A stretch of 64,000 nucleotides of DNA, taken from contig JBGAHL010000002.1 of assembly GCA_044226205.1 (NCBI GenBank), positions 124,001-188,000 of the forward strand, read 5' to 3'. Origin of the DNA: M3007 sp044226205. Its GTDB lineage: Bacteria; Bacteroidota; Bacteroidia; Chitinophagales; Saprospiraceae. Of the stretch, positions 7,974-17,500 are shown in pieces; the first letter of the stretch is position 1, and each line of letters begins with the position of its first letter. The translations under genes and the position numbers were made by a program. The notes beneath the pieces are model-generated. The model was not told where the DNA came from, ran no database searches, and saw nothing but the letters and a program-made list of their open reading frames with translations.

Positions 7974-10292
7974 ATGAAAGTAATGCGAACCTTGCTGACG
8001 GCGGCTTTGCTGCTGTTTTTTTTCCAAAATCACGCGCAAATCCTGCGCGGCGTCGTGCGCGACGCCGCCTCGGGCGAGTCGCTTGCCGGCGCGCAAATGA
8101 GCCTGCGCACAGCGCCGGGCCTGCCACCGGCCGTGACGCACTCCGATTCCTCGGGCGCTTACGTTTTTTCCGCCCTGAAACCCGGTTACTACCTGCTGGA
8201 AATCGAGTACGACGGCTACAAACCCATGATCGTTTGGGATGTCGATATTGTAGCCGGCAAGGAAACCGTGCTCGACGTGGCTTACAACCAACTGTACAGC
8301 CTGCCCGAACTCAGCATTTCCGCCCGCGCCGAACAGGGCCACCGACCTATGCCCCTGCTGGGCGTGGCGCCCCTCAGCGGCGTGCAAACGGAACGGGTGC
8401 CCGCCACCTTTTTCGATCCCGCCCGCCTCGCCCAGGCCTACCCCGGCGTGAGCGGCAACGACGACCAGGCCAACGGCCTCATCGTGCGCGGCAACAGCCC
8501 GGCCGCCCTCCGCTGGCGCCTCGAAGGCCTCGATGTGGTCAATCCCAACCACCTGCCCAACGCGGGCACCTTCGCCGACCGGCCCGCCGCGGCCGCCGGC
8601 GGCGTCCTGATGTTTTCCGCCCAACTGCTCGACCAGTCGGCCCTGCTGACCGGCAGCCAGCCGACCGGCTACGGCGACGCCATCGCGGGCACCATGGACA
8701 TCCGGCTGCGCCCGGGCAACGACCAGCGCCACGAATTCACGGCCCAGGCCGGCCTGCTCGGCCTTGACATGGCCGCCGAAGGCCCCCTGACCGGCCGCGG
8801 GAAAAGCAGCTACCTGATCAATTACCGCTACTCCACCGTCGGCCTGTTGGGCCAAATGGGCATCAATTTCGGCGATGAAACCATCACTTTCCAGGACCTT
8901 TCCGTCAATCTGGCGGCGCCCCGTACCCGCGCCGGCGACTTCCGGCTGTTTGCCATGTGGGGCAATTCTTCCAATTATTTCGAGCACAAAGCCGACAGCG
9001 CGTCCATCGAACTCAACAAGGATATTTTCAATATCGATTACACCTCCCGAACCCTGATCACGGGCGCCAGCTGGTATAAAAAACTCTCCACCCGCAGCTG
9101 GATTCGGGCTGCGCACATCCATTCCGGCCAAATCAACGAACGCGTCGCCGAGTCGGGCGGCATTGCCTACGGCGAATTTCAAAAAGACTATTCCGACGAA
9201 ACAATTGCGTCCACGGCACTCAGCCTGGGCCACCAGTTGTCGCCCACCCTGCGACTGGAAGAAGGCGCGAGCTACATATTTCGCGACTACCAGTACCGCA
9301 TCGCCCGCGATATCCGCATCAACAGCGACGATTATCAGGTGGAAACCCTGCAACCCTGGGCGCAGCTCAGCTGGTCGTCCACATCGGGTCAAACCACCGT
9401 CACCGGCGGTTTGCACAGCGTCTGGTGGCTGCAAAATGAAGTGCATCTGGAGCCGCGCCTGAGCATCGTCCAGCGCCTGGACGACCAGCAAACCATCAGC
9501 GGCAGCTGGGGGCTGCACAGCCAGACGCCGGCCTGGTGGCAATGGGATTTCAAGTACGACAACGAACTCATCCGATCCTCCCATGCAGCCCTGCGATATG
9601 CCTGGCGTTCGGTCGACAACACCTGGCGGCTTGGCCTGGAAGTCTTTGACCAACGGATTTCAGATGCCGTCGCACTACCCTACCTGGGCGGCCGGATTTC
9701 GTCGCTCAATGAAAGCGAAGCGCCGTTTCCCAACTATTTTGGAAAGAAATCGCGCTCGGAAGGGCACAATTACGGTCTGGAAATCAGCGCGGAACGCCGG
9801 TACAACAAAGGCTGGTTTTTATTGGTCAACGGAACGTTTTTCAGCTCAAAAACCCGATTGGAAGGCGGCGAATGGTCCGATTCGCGCTGGAGCCTGGGCC
9901 AAATTGCGCACCTGAGCGGCGGCAAGGAGTGGCACAAAACCGCTGGCGAAAACAAAACCAAAACCTTCGGCTGCAGCGGCCGACTGAGCTGGTCGGGCGG
10001 ACAACGCGCCTTGCCCATCGATTTCGCGGCCTCGCAGGCCGCCGACGCCACGGTGTACGACGCCAGTCAGGGCTTTTCGGAGCAACTGCCCGACTTCTTC
10101 CGCCTCGACGCGCGCGTGTACTGGCGCACGAGCGTGGGCGACCGCCGCAACAGCACCTTTGCCATGGATTTTCAGAACCTGACCCTGCAGCAGAACATCG
10201 CCTACTATTTTTACGATGCCTGGACCCAAAAAATTGAAACCAAGTACCAGCTTGGGCTGGTGCCGAACCTGAGCTGGCGACTGGAGTTTTAA
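7974..10292 (+). CDS. TonB-dependent receptor-like outer-membrane protein
   Basis: A 772-residue outer-membrane protein. A signal peptide (residues about 1-22, ending NHAQ) is followed by a carboxypeptidase-regulatory-like beta-sandwich (ILRGVVRDAASGESLAGAQ...GAYVFSALKPGYYLLEIEYDGY), common at the N terminus of Bacteroidota receptors. A plug-like domain follows (VSGNDDQANGLIVRGNSPAALRWRLEGLDVVNPNHL) and then a long beta-barrel that ends with NLSWRLEF, whose final Phe suits BAM recognition. There is no SusD-like lipoprotein beside it, so it is not a standard polysaccharide locus. The substrate cannot be told from the sequence. A strong terminator follows. Confidence 0.9.
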   Translation: MKVMRTLLTAALLLFFFQNHAQILRGVVRDAASGESLAGAQMSLRTAPGLPPAVTHSDSSGAYVFSALKPGYYLLEIEYDGYKPMIVWDVDIVAGKETVLDVAYNQLYSLPELSISARAEQGHRPMPLLGVAPLSGVQTERVPATFFDPARLAQAYPGVSGNDDQANGLIVRGNSPAALRWRLEGLDVVNPNHLPNAGTFADRPAAAAGGVLMFSAQLLDQSALLTGSQPTGYGDAIAGTMDIRLRPGNDQRHEFTAQAGLLGLDMAAEGPLTGRGKSSYLINYRYSTVGLLGQMGINFGDETITFQDLSVNLAAPRTRAGDFRLFAMWGNSSNYFEHKADSASIELNKDIFNIDYTSRTLITGASWYKKLSTRSWIRAAHIHSGQINERVAESGGIAYGEFQKDYSDETIASTALSLGHQLSPTLRLEEGASYIFRDYQYRIARDIRINSDDYQVETLQPWAQLSWSSTSGQTTVTGGLHSVWWLQNEVHLEPRLSIVQRLDDQQTISGSWGLHSQTPAWWQWDFKYDNELIRSSHAALRYAWRSVDNTWRLGLEVFDQRISDAVALPYLGGRISSLNESEAPFPNYFGKKSRSEGHNYGLEISAERRYNKGWFLLVNGTFFSSKTRLEGGEWSDSRWSLGQIAHLSGGKEWHKTAGENKTKTFGCSGRLSWSGGQRALPIDFAASQAADATVYDASQGFSEQLPDFFRLDARVYWRTSVGDRRNSTFAMDFQNLTLQQNIAYYFYDAWTQKIETKYQLGLVPNLSWRLEF

Positions 10293-10318
10293 ACCTTCAT
10301 TCTTTTTCGGGTTAATAA

Positions 10319-10354
10319 AAAAAGGGTTGTCTCCAGGTAGAGACAACCCTTTTT
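10319..10354. terminator. strong bidirectional terminator
   Basis: AAAGGGTTGTCTC and GAGACAACCCTTT form a perfect 13-base stem with a 6-base loop, flanked by A and T runs on both sides. It separates the convergent receptor and ATP-grasp genes. Confidence 0.85.
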
Positions 10355-10380
10355 AATTATTGAAAACCAACAACTTATTC

Positions 10381-11400
10381 TTATTTCTTTGCCTTCGAAG
10401 CCTTGCCGGCGGCTTTCTTCGCTTTGGTTTCGCCGGCGTCCGGATTGACCGGCAGGTGGCCGGCTGCAGCATCGCGGACGTAGGTGCCCCAGGTCAGGTT
10501 GTTGCCGCCATCGACGTGGGCCAGGGCTTTTTCGATGGCCATTTTCGCGGCGTGCTCCACCACCCATTCGAAGTTCTCCTCGCCTACGGAGTGCACGTCG
10601 GCATCGGGGGCCGGGTTGCAGAAATCGATGGCGTACGGAATGCCGTCGCGCACGGCGAATTCGACCGTGTTGAAGTCGTAGCCGAGGGCGTGGTTGAGGC
10701 GCAGCACGTAGTCGTGCATCTGGTCGAGCAGGGCTTTCGAGGCCTTGTGATCGGCCACATAGCGCAGGTGGTGCGGGTTGCGCGGCTCGTAGTCCATGAT
10801 GCGCACGTATTTGCCACCCAGGCAGTAGCAACGGAAGTAGGAATCGAACTCGATGGCTTCCTGCAGGAGCATGACGAGCGTGTTGGTCTCGTTGTAGTCG
10901 CGGAAAAACTCGTCGTAGTTGTGGATTTTATACACGTTTTTCCAGCCGCCGCCCGAGTGGGGTTTCATAAACAGGGGGAATCCGCCGAGGTATTCGATCA
11001 TTTTTTCCCAGTCGAGCGGGTATTTGAGGTTGCGGAAGCTCTGGGCGCTGGTATCCGGCGGCATTTCCTTGGAAGGCAGCAGGATGGTGCGGGGCACCGG
11101 CACGCCGACCTTGGTAGCCAGGCAGTTGTTGAAAAATTTCTCGTCGGCGCTCCACCAGAAGGGGTTGTTGAGCACGGCCGTTCCGTTGAGGGCGGCATTT
11201 TTCAGGTAAGCGCGGTAAAAAGGCACGTCCTGACTGATGCGGTCGATCATGACGGCGTAGGGCGTGGGTTCGCCTTGCATGAGCTCGTCCACAAGTGTGC
11301 GCTCGGCTTGCACGCCTTTGACGTTTTTGGAATTAACGCGTTCGACGAAGGCTTCCGGGAAGGTGCTTTCCTTGCCGTGAAGGATTCCGATTTTTTTCAT
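10381..11400 (-). CDS. ATP-grasp family protein
   Basis: A 339-residue soluble protein with the ATP-grasp fold, the class of ATP-dependent carboxylate-amine/thiol ligases that includes glutathione synthetase and RimK. The nucleotide-binding parts are visible: GGFPLFMKPHSGGGWKNVYKI (glycine-rich loop, near residue 140), the adenine-contacting MLLQEAIE stretch, and the metal-binding VEFAVRDGIPYAIDFCNPAPDAD, where Glu, Asp and Asn coordinate magnesium. The last 25 residues are a Lys/Ala-rich tail (ETKAKKAAGKASKAKK), unusual for the family and possibly a nucleic-acid or polymer contact. Its substrates are unknown. Neighbours give no clue. Confidence 0.85.
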   Translation of the reverse strand: MKKIGILHGKESTFPEAFVERVNSKNVKGVQAERTLVDELMQGEPTPYAVMIDRISQDVPFYRAYLKNAALNGTAVLNNPFWWSADEKFFNNCLATKVGVPVPRTILLPSKEMPPDTSAQSFRNLKYPLDWEKMIEYLGGFPLFMKPHSGGGWKNVYKIHNYDEFFRDYNETNTLVMLLQEAIEFDSYFRCYCLGGKYVRIMDYEPRNPHHLRYVADHKASKALLDQMHDYVLRLNHALGYDFNTVEFAVRDGIPYAIDFCNPAPDADVHSVGEENFEWVVEHAAKMAIEKALAHVDGGNNLTWGTYVRDAAAGHLPVNPDAGETKAKKAAGKASKAKK

Positions 11401-11443
11401 GTTGAAATGGTCTGTTGTTAAAATGGCGGGTTTCGCTTGGCGA

Positions 11444-11471
11444 CAAAACTAACGCAAACGGCGACTTTCAA
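11444..11471 (-). promoter_or_regulatory. promoter of the ATP-grasp gene
   Basis: Read on the minus strand, TTG (11471-11469) is followed after 17 bases by TAGTTTTG (11451-11444), a good match to the Bacteroidota -33/-7 promoter, about 45 bases upstream of the ATG at 11400. Confidence 0.55.
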
Positions 11472-11508
11472 GCCGCATGCCTCGTTTTTTTGAAAAAAAA
11501 ATTACATC

Positions 11509-12012
11509 TCAGTCGTTGTACAAAGTAGCCGGCGCCTTGATTTGGAGGGGCTGCCCTACTTTTTGGATCATGGTGTCGATGATGGCTTCCTGTCCCTGGT
11601 AACGCGCGTAGAGGCGCACGGTGTAGTTGCCCGGCTTGCGGTAGGTGTAGCGCAATTTGCCGTTGACGAAGGGCTGGCGGCTGGCGCCGTCGCCTGGGTC
11701 GATTTCATAAATGGCGCCCTGCGCAAAATTGGCCATCTCGAACGTGTAGGGTGTGCCGGCTTCTGAATCGGTGTTGGAACGCAACAAATTGCCGGGAATA
11801 GCCTGAATGGGGCGCGAAGCATCGGCGCCGGCCCGTTGCGCATCCGCGTCGGACTTGGCCTGGAGCAAAGCGCGCTCGGCCGCCTGCGCGGCCGACTGGC
11901 GGGCAAAGTACAAAGCCGCCAGGCCAGCCAGGCCGATCCCCAAAACGACGAGCAGCAGGATGGTTTCGCGGTTTGATTTGCGGGCCGGGCGAGGGGGTGT
12001 TTGTTCCGACAT
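11509..12012 (-). CDS. membrane-anchored protein with PKD-like domain
   Basis: A 167-residue protein of unknown function. Residues 1-17 are basic and cytoplasmic, one membrane helix follows (about 18-38, ILLLVVLGIGLAGLAALYF), then an Ala-rich helical stretch and a small extracytoplasmic beta domain. Its YEIDPGDG...LRYTYRKPGNYTVRLYA pattern resembles a PKD/immunoglobulin-like fold. The frame is open to 12141, but the ATG at 12012 is preferred: it starts the family-like MSEQTPPRP and lies 18 bases after a TATCTTTG -7 element. The gene is divergent from the radical SAM gene. A role in envelope structure is possible but unproven. Confidence 0.7.
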   Translation of the reverse strand: MSEQTPPRPARKSNRETILLLVVLGIGLAGLAALYFARQSAAQAAERALLQAKSDADAQRAGADASRPIQAIPGNLLRSNTDSEAGTPYTFEMANFAQGAIYEIDPGDGASRQPFVNGKLRYTYRKPGNYTVRLYARYQGQEAIIDTMIQKVGQPLQIKAPATLYND

Positions 12013-12029
12013 GGGTTCGAATTTTGAGG

Positions 12030-12037
12030 CAAAGATA
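12030..12037 (-). promoter_or_regulatory. -7 element upstream of the PKD-like gene
   Basis: On the minus strand TATCTTTG matches TAnnTTTG and supports the ATG at 12012. No clear -33 TTG is at the usual distance. Confidence 0.4.
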
Positions 12038-12158
12038 GTACTGCAAGGGTGCCCCGACGGCCTGTCAGGGGAATATGAAATAAAAAATGCCGGGCAACAA
12101 TCCCGCGGTATTTCACGTAACCCATAAGTTTCCAGCATCAAATCCTGTCGATCCCTGC

Positions 12159-13175
12159 ATGTCCCTACCCGAAATCATCGGCATTGTGGCGCGCCTGACG
12201 CCGAGGCGCCTGTGGAACCTGGCCGCGGTACTGTCGTCCTACGCCCTGACCCGCTGGCTGCGCCGTCCGATCCAGTGGGGGCTTCCGGTCACGATCAGCA
12301 TCGAGCCCACCACCGCCTGCAACCTGCGCTGCCCCGAATGCCCTTCGGGCTTGCGGGCGTTTACCCGGGCGACGGGCAACCTGCGCGCCGATTTTTTTCG
12401 CCGCACCGTGGACGAACTGCATCGCGATTTGATGGTCATGATTTTTTATTTCCAGGGCGAACCGTTTATCCACCCGCAATTTCTCGACCTCGTGCGCTAT
12501 GCCCGTTCGCGGGGCCTGTACACCATCACCAGCACCAACGGGCATTTTTTCGACGACGAAACGGCGCGCCAAACCGTGGAATCGGGCCTCGACCGGCTCA
12601 TCATCTCGATCGACGGCGCCACCCAGCGCACGTACGAGCAGTACCGAATCGGCGGGCGACTCGAAGAAGTGCTCGCCGGCGCCCGGCGCCTCGTAGCCTG
12701 GAAAAAACGCCTGGGCAAACACCACCCTCGACTGGTTTTTCAAATGCTGGTGGTGCGCCCCAACGAACACGAAATCGATGATTTTCGGCGACTGGCGCGT
12801 GAAATCGGCGTGGACGAGGTGCGCCTGAAAACCGCGCAAGTGTATGATTATCAGCAAGGAAACCCTTTGATTCCCACCCTCGAACGTTTTTCGCGCTACC
12901 GACCCAACCCCGACGGCAGCTGGTCGGTCAAACATGCGCTGGCCAATCATTGCTGGAAACTCTGGCATGCCTGCGTCATCACCTGGGATGGCCTGGTCGT
13001 GCCCTGTTGTTTTGACAAAGATGCCAGCCACCGAATGGGCGACCTGAAAAACAGCGATTTCCGCACCTTATGGCAAGGCGAAGCGTACGGCCGCTTCCGT
13101 TCGGCTATTTTGCAGGGGCGAGATAAAATTGACATTTGCACCAACTGTACCGAGGGTTGCCGCGTTTGGGGATAG
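12159..13175 (+). CDS. radical SAM protein with SPASM domain
   Basis: A 338-residue enzyme with a radical S-adenosylmethionine core. The [4Fe-4S] motif CNLRCPEC has cysteines at residues 54, 58 and 61. A C-terminal SPASM domain carries further cysteines (HCWKLWHACV, VVPCCFDKD, ICTNCTEGC) able to hold auxiliary Fe-S clusters. Such proteins modify peptides or carbohydrates, or act in cofactor synthesis; no precursor peptide is evident nearby. The frame is open from 12087, but the ATG at 12159 (MSLPEIIGIVARL) is closer to homologues. The substrate is unknown. It is followed by a repeat tract and the MazG gene. Confidence 0.88.
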   Translation: MSLPEIIGIVARLTPRRLWNLAAVLSSYALTRWLRRPIQWGLPVTISIEPTTACNLRCPECPSGLRAFTRATGNLRADFFRRTVDELHRDLMVMIFYFQGEPFIHPQFLDLVRYARSRGLYTITSTNGHFFDDETARQTVESGLDRLIISIDGATQRTYEQYRIGGRLEEVLAGARRLVAWKKRLGKHHPRLVFQMLVVRPNEHEIDDFRRLAREIGVDEVRLKTAQVYDYQQGNPLIPTLERFSRYRPNPDGSWSVKHALANHCWKLWHACVITWDGLVVPCCFDKDASHRMGDLKNSDFRTLWQGEAYGRFRSAILQGRDKIDICTNCTEGCRVWG

Positions 13176-13206
13176 GGGTTACATGCGTTTGCCCTGCTTA
13201 CCCCCC

Positions 13207-13244
13207 CTTATAAACCCTTATCAACTTTATCAACCTTATCAACC
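13207..13244 (+). repeat. short tandem repeat tract, TTATCAACC family
   Basis: Imperfect 9-10 base units (CTTATAAACC, CTTATCAACT, TTATCAACC, TTATCAACC) fill the gap before the MazG gene. The same units form the arms of the larger inverted repeat at 14360-14550. Confidence 0.65.
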
Positions 13245-13255
13245 AAAATAACACA

Positions 13256-13594
13256 ATGACCATACAACAAGCACAGGAAACCGTAGACCAATGGATTCGC
13301 ACCATAGGCGTGCGCTACTACGGCGAACTGACCAATACGGCCATCCTCATGGAGGAAGTGGGCGAAGTGGCCCGGCTGATGGCCCGACTGTACGGGGAGC
13401 AGTCGTTCAAATTGCCCGAACAGGCCGCCACTGCCAAAGACGACCTGGCCGATGAAATGGCCGATGTTTTGTTCGTCCTGATCTGTCTGGCCAACCAGAC
13501 GGGCATTGACCTGAGCGCCGCGTTGGAAAAAAACCTGCACAAAAAAACCGTTCGCGACGCTGCCCGCCATGCAGCCAACGAAAAACTCCGTTGA
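13256..13594 (+). CDS. MazG-like nucleotide pyrophosphohydrolase
   Basis: A 112-residue all-alpha NTP pyrophosphatase of the MazG superfamily, which hydrolyses (d)NTPs or modified nucleotides to monophosphates and pyrophosphate. The metal-binding pattern is clear: ILMEEVGEVARLM supplies the EExxE part and DLADEMADVLFVLICLANQ the ExxD part. The length matches single-domain members such as the MazG-like proteins of Bacteroidota. It is directly followed by a hydrolase gene that starts within or just after its 3' end, suggesting cotranscription. Likely role is nucleotide-pool housecleaning; exact substrate unknown. Confidence 0.9.
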   Translation: MTIQQAQETVDQWIRTIGVRYYGELTNTAILMEEVGEVARLMARLYGEQSFKLPEQAATAKDDLADEMADVLFVLICLANQTGIDLSAALEKNLHKKTVRDAARHAANEKLR

Positions 13595-13601
13595 ATCGCC
13601 C

Positions 13602-14375
13602 ATGCCGCCCGCAACCCAGGCTCTGGCCGTTTTTTTACAAAAAAAGATCCTTTTCCGACCGGTAAAACTGGCCGCGGAGCACTCGTTTGAATTCGATTTT
13701 CCTTTCGAGGAAATCTGGATCGACACCCCCGACCCGGGTATCCGCCTCAATGCGCTTTTTTGCCCGACCGACCGGCAGGCGCCGCGCGGGGTTGTATTGT
13801 ATTTTCACGGCAACCGCGACAACCTGCAACGCTGGGGCGCCTACGCCCCCGACTTTACCAGCCTGGGGTATGATTTTTTTGCCCCCGACTATCGTGGCTA
13901 CGGGAAAACGTCCGGCGAACCCGACGAGCACGACTATTTTGCCGATGCGGAGCGGGTGTACGACTATCTCCGCACCCGATACGCCCCCGAGCAGATCGTG
14001 CTCTACGGCCGTTCACTGGGCTCTGGCCTGGCCACCTACCTGGCCGCCCGCGTGCCGGCGCGCATGTTGGTGCTCGAAACGCCCTTCGACAATATCCGGG
14101 GATTGATGGCGAGCCATTTGCGCCGCGAAGTTTTGCCTTTCGAGCCGGCATTTCGCTTCCCGAACGACCGGCACCTCGATATGGCAGACCTGCCGGTGCT
14201 GATCTTTCACGGCACCCGCGACCGGGTCGTTCCCTTTGCTTCTGCCGCCAAATTGAAGCAGTTTCTCAACCCCGGCGATGAGTTTGTGACTATAGAAGGC
14301 GGCACGCACAACAACCTTGGCAAGTTTCCACTCTACCGCGAACGACTGGCCAATTGGCTGATGAGTAGGGGTTGA
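13602..14375 (+). CDS. alpha/beta hydrolase
   Basis: An alpha/beta-hydrolase of about 257 residues, similar in layout to the ABHD17/BEM46-type hydrolases. It shows the oxyanion-hole motif YFHGNRDN, the nucleophile elbow YGRSLGSG with serine as the nucleophile, an acid in HGTRDRVVP and the catalytic histidine in EGGTHNNL. There is no signal peptide, so it acts in the cytoplasm or at its membrane. Two starts are possible: ATG at 13569, which overlaps the MazG gene by 26 bases, or ATG at 13602, seven bases after the MazG stop, chosen here. The last codons lie inside the left arm of a long inverted repeat. Substrate unknown. Confidence 0.85.
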   Translation: MPPATQALAVFLQKKILFRPVKLAAEHSFEFDFPFEEIWIDTPDPGIRLNALFCPTDRQAPRGVVLYFHGNRDNLQRWGAYAPDFTSLGYDFFAPDYRGYGKTSGEPDEHDYFADAERVYDYLRTRYAPEQIVLYGRSLGSGLATYLAARVPARMLVLETPFDNIRGLMASHLRREVLPFEPAFRFPNDRHLDMADLPVLIFHGTRDRVVPFASAAKLKQFLNPGDEFVTIEGGTHNNLGKFPLYRERLANWLMSRG

Positions 14376-14550
14376 TGGGTAGGGTTGATAGGGTTGATGA
14401 GGTTTATAAGGTTTATAATAGGGGCATTTCTGCTCTTTCGTTGTTACCTCAACCTCAATAATAAATACTGAAAGCCTTCCACAAAGAAGAAATAACCCTA
14501 TTATAAACCTCATCAACCCTATCAACCCTACCCATCAACCCCTGCTCATC
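14360..14550. repeat. long inverted repeat between convergent genes
   Basis: Arms at 14360-14423 and about 14492-14550 are inverted copies. They match almost perfectly for some 49 bases (one mismatch), then continue after one extra 9-base AGGTTTATA unit in the left arm. Each arm is built from degenerate 9-base units of the GGGTTGATA/ATCAACCCT type. The left arm includes the last five codons of the hydrolase gene, and the right arm ends just before the sprA stop. It could terminate transcription from both sides. Confidence 0.8.
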
Positions 14551-14557
14551 ACCTCCC

Positions 14558-17500
14558 TCAGTTCAGCGAAAACTGCACCGTTACCCCGGCATTGATCGTC
14601 GTGATGGGGAACGATTGGGAAGTTTTCGGCACCGTGCGGCGGTAGTCGGTAAACAGGCGCAGTTTGAGGCGCTTGTTGAGCGAATAGTCCACCGAAGGGT
14701 TGATGCTGATGGTGCGGGCGCCGCGGGTCGGCACGGCTTCGTCGAGCTGATCGAGGCGGTGATTGACCGTGATGTCGTCGCGCACCTCGAAGTCGAACTT
14801 GAAGTTCATGTCGTTGCTTTGGCCTGCCGCGCCACCTGCCGGCGGCGGTGTGGTGCTGCCGGGTTTCGGCTTTTTGGCCTTGGCGCCTTTCTTGTTCTTT
14901 TTACCCGTGAGGAACGGGATGTTCACATTTTTCAGGCGATAGCCAAAGCCCGCGGAGTAGGACGTGGAGCGCGTTTCGGCCAATTGATAGTCGATGAACG
15001 ACATGGCCAGCGTGCGCTGCTTTTTGAAATCAGCCCGGAAAGTCATGTCATTTTTGAGTTTGACATCGAGGCCGAACAGCGGCGCAAATTGCTCATTGAT
15101 CACGACTTGCGGGATTTCGTACCGCGCGATGTAGTTGTAGTTGAGGGTGTCCGTCTGGTACGGATTGCTCGGCTGGTAGAAAATATCGGTGTTGTAGGAA
15201 TTGACGGTCAGCGTGCTCTTGTACCCGTGCGAAATCTGCACGCTGGTGAACACATCCTTCAAATTGCCCACTTTCGACAAACCGTTGTAGTTCAGTTTCC
15301 AGTTGACGGCCGGCATGGTTTTGAAAATATTCAGGTTGACCGTGTTGGGGTCCTTGTCGGTGTAGGCGGCGATAAACGACGGAATCAGCACCTCCTGTTG
15401 AATTTTACCATAACCATAGCGGTAGCCCGAACCGTCGAGTTCGTGCGGATCGACGTTGCCGGCCATCTGTCCCAGGCGGTTCGACACAATGGAGCGGTTG
15501 GCTTCGTAGCGGGCGAAAAGACCGTCCAGATCGTTGCTAAACAAGGTGTTGAGTGCGAAATACGAGATCGTGTAGGAACCCAGGTCGCGCTGCGCACGGT
15601 GTTGATAATCCACCGAGTCGGGGCTGAGGTTGAAGTTCTGATCCTTGAACAGCTCGGTGCTGTTGCGGGTGTACTGGCGGTTGGCCGACAGTTCGACGCG
15701 GAAATCAGTGAACGGTTCGATGGTCATACCGGCATCGAAGTTCTGGGTGTAGTTGCGCATCACCTGCTGGTTCAGTTCCGGACGCTGGGTGATCCAGCCC
15801 TTGCGGGCAGCCTCGTCGAGCCAGCTGGATTCGGGCTGGATGCCCGTGACAAATGCCCAGCCAGGAGCCATGAAACCTTCGCTCAGACCCATCAGTTTGG
15901 TTTCCGGGGTGAAGCCGGGCACCACCGTGCTGTAGTTTTCGCTGTAGGTAAAACGGGCCTTGCGCACCAGCATGAGCGGGCGTAGTGCGATCCGTTCGGC
16001 CATGGAAGGCTCACGATCTTTCTTCTTTTTGTCTTTATCCTTGTCTTTGTCTTTGCTGCCCTTGCTGTCTTTACCACCGCTACCCGCGGTGTCGGCAGCG
16101 CCGTCGCGACCGCCTGCGCCCGGTTTGCCGGCGCCTTTGTCGGGGCCGGGCCGGTTGCGGTCGCGGGGTGATACCGGGCTCTTGTCGTCCTTGCCGCCGA
16201 ATCCGGAAGGATCGGCGCCGGGCGCCATTCCGCCGGGGTCGTCGCTGCCGGGAGCGCCTTTATCATCGCCGCCTTTATTGCCGGGGGCTTTTTTGCCGCC
16301 GGGGCCGCGTTTGACCGGCCGGTTGATTTTGCCCAGGTATTTGCTCTTGTTGTACAGTTGCTCCATGTTGAAATCGCCGTTGATCTGTCGGAGCGAGTTG
16401 TTCTGGATGACGTTGCCGAGGTTGCGCGAATTGTCGAATCCGGCATACTGACCTGCGTCGAGGTGCTGGAGTTTGAGCGACTGGGCGGTCCAGGAATAAC
16501 CGGCCGTGTAGGACGCCTTGACCGTGATCCAGTCCATGAAAGGAATGGTTTTGAACGGCAGGGTGTAGTTGAGGCTGGCGTTGTGGGTGTACAGTTTCGG
16601 GCGGCCGAGGTCTTTGATGTTGGTCCAGATGGAGTCGCGGCGTTCCTGTTTGGTCACGCGCTGGCCGTCGGCATTGTATTCGAGCGGTTCGTCGATGATG
16701 CTGCGCGCCTGCGCATCGAAGTTGAAGCGCAGCGATTTGGAAATATCCCAACCCAGGTCGTAGTTGCGTTCCCAGAGGAAACGTCGGTTGTAGTAGGTAT
16801 TCAGCGAGGGGTCTTCACCGGCGAAACGCCAGGTTGTCACCCCGACCTGCCGGTCGACATTGGTACTGAATCCGTAGGTATTGGGCAGCGGATTGAAGTT
16901 GAACTCGGAGATAAACTTCAGGTACTTGTCGTTTTTGATCAGCTTTTTAAACGGCTGGAACGGCTGCAGACCCGTAGCGTACTGGTAATCGACGCCACCC
17001 TTGTATTGATTCAGTTGATCACTGATAATGAAGGGGTTGCGTTTTTTCTGCTGGTTAAAAGCATAGGTAAAACTGAAGTTGGAAATATCCCAGGGCATGG
17101 GGGCTTTTTTGCCACGGCGCTCCTTGCGCACGTTGGTAAAGTTGTAGCCGCGCACCGTCGTCACGTCGAGCGCCTGTTCGCGAATACTGTCGCGGGCAGC
17201 CGTGCTGGTCGTTTCGCGGAGTTTGTCCTTGAGTTTAATATCGAGGTCGTAAGGATCGTATTCCGGGATACGGGTCGTGTTGGAATACTGGGCGTAGAAC
17301 GGCACTTTGATACCCGATTTTTCGGGCAGGAGTTTGCCGAGTTCGAGGTTGGTCGAAAGGTCGTACTGCACCACCTCCTCGCGTTGGCGCTGGATGAGTT
17401 TTTGCTCGATGCTCCCCCACCCTATGCCGGTGTAGCTGCCCGCGGCCGAGACGTTGCCGAAGTCGGCCAGTTTCATGTCCACACGGGCAAGGCCGGCCAC

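Noticed and set aside
14013..14525. Open frame spanning the inverted repeat with YKPHQPYQP-type repeats
   Set aside because: The repeated peptide is only the translation of the DNA repeat units; the rest is antisense to the hydrolase gene.
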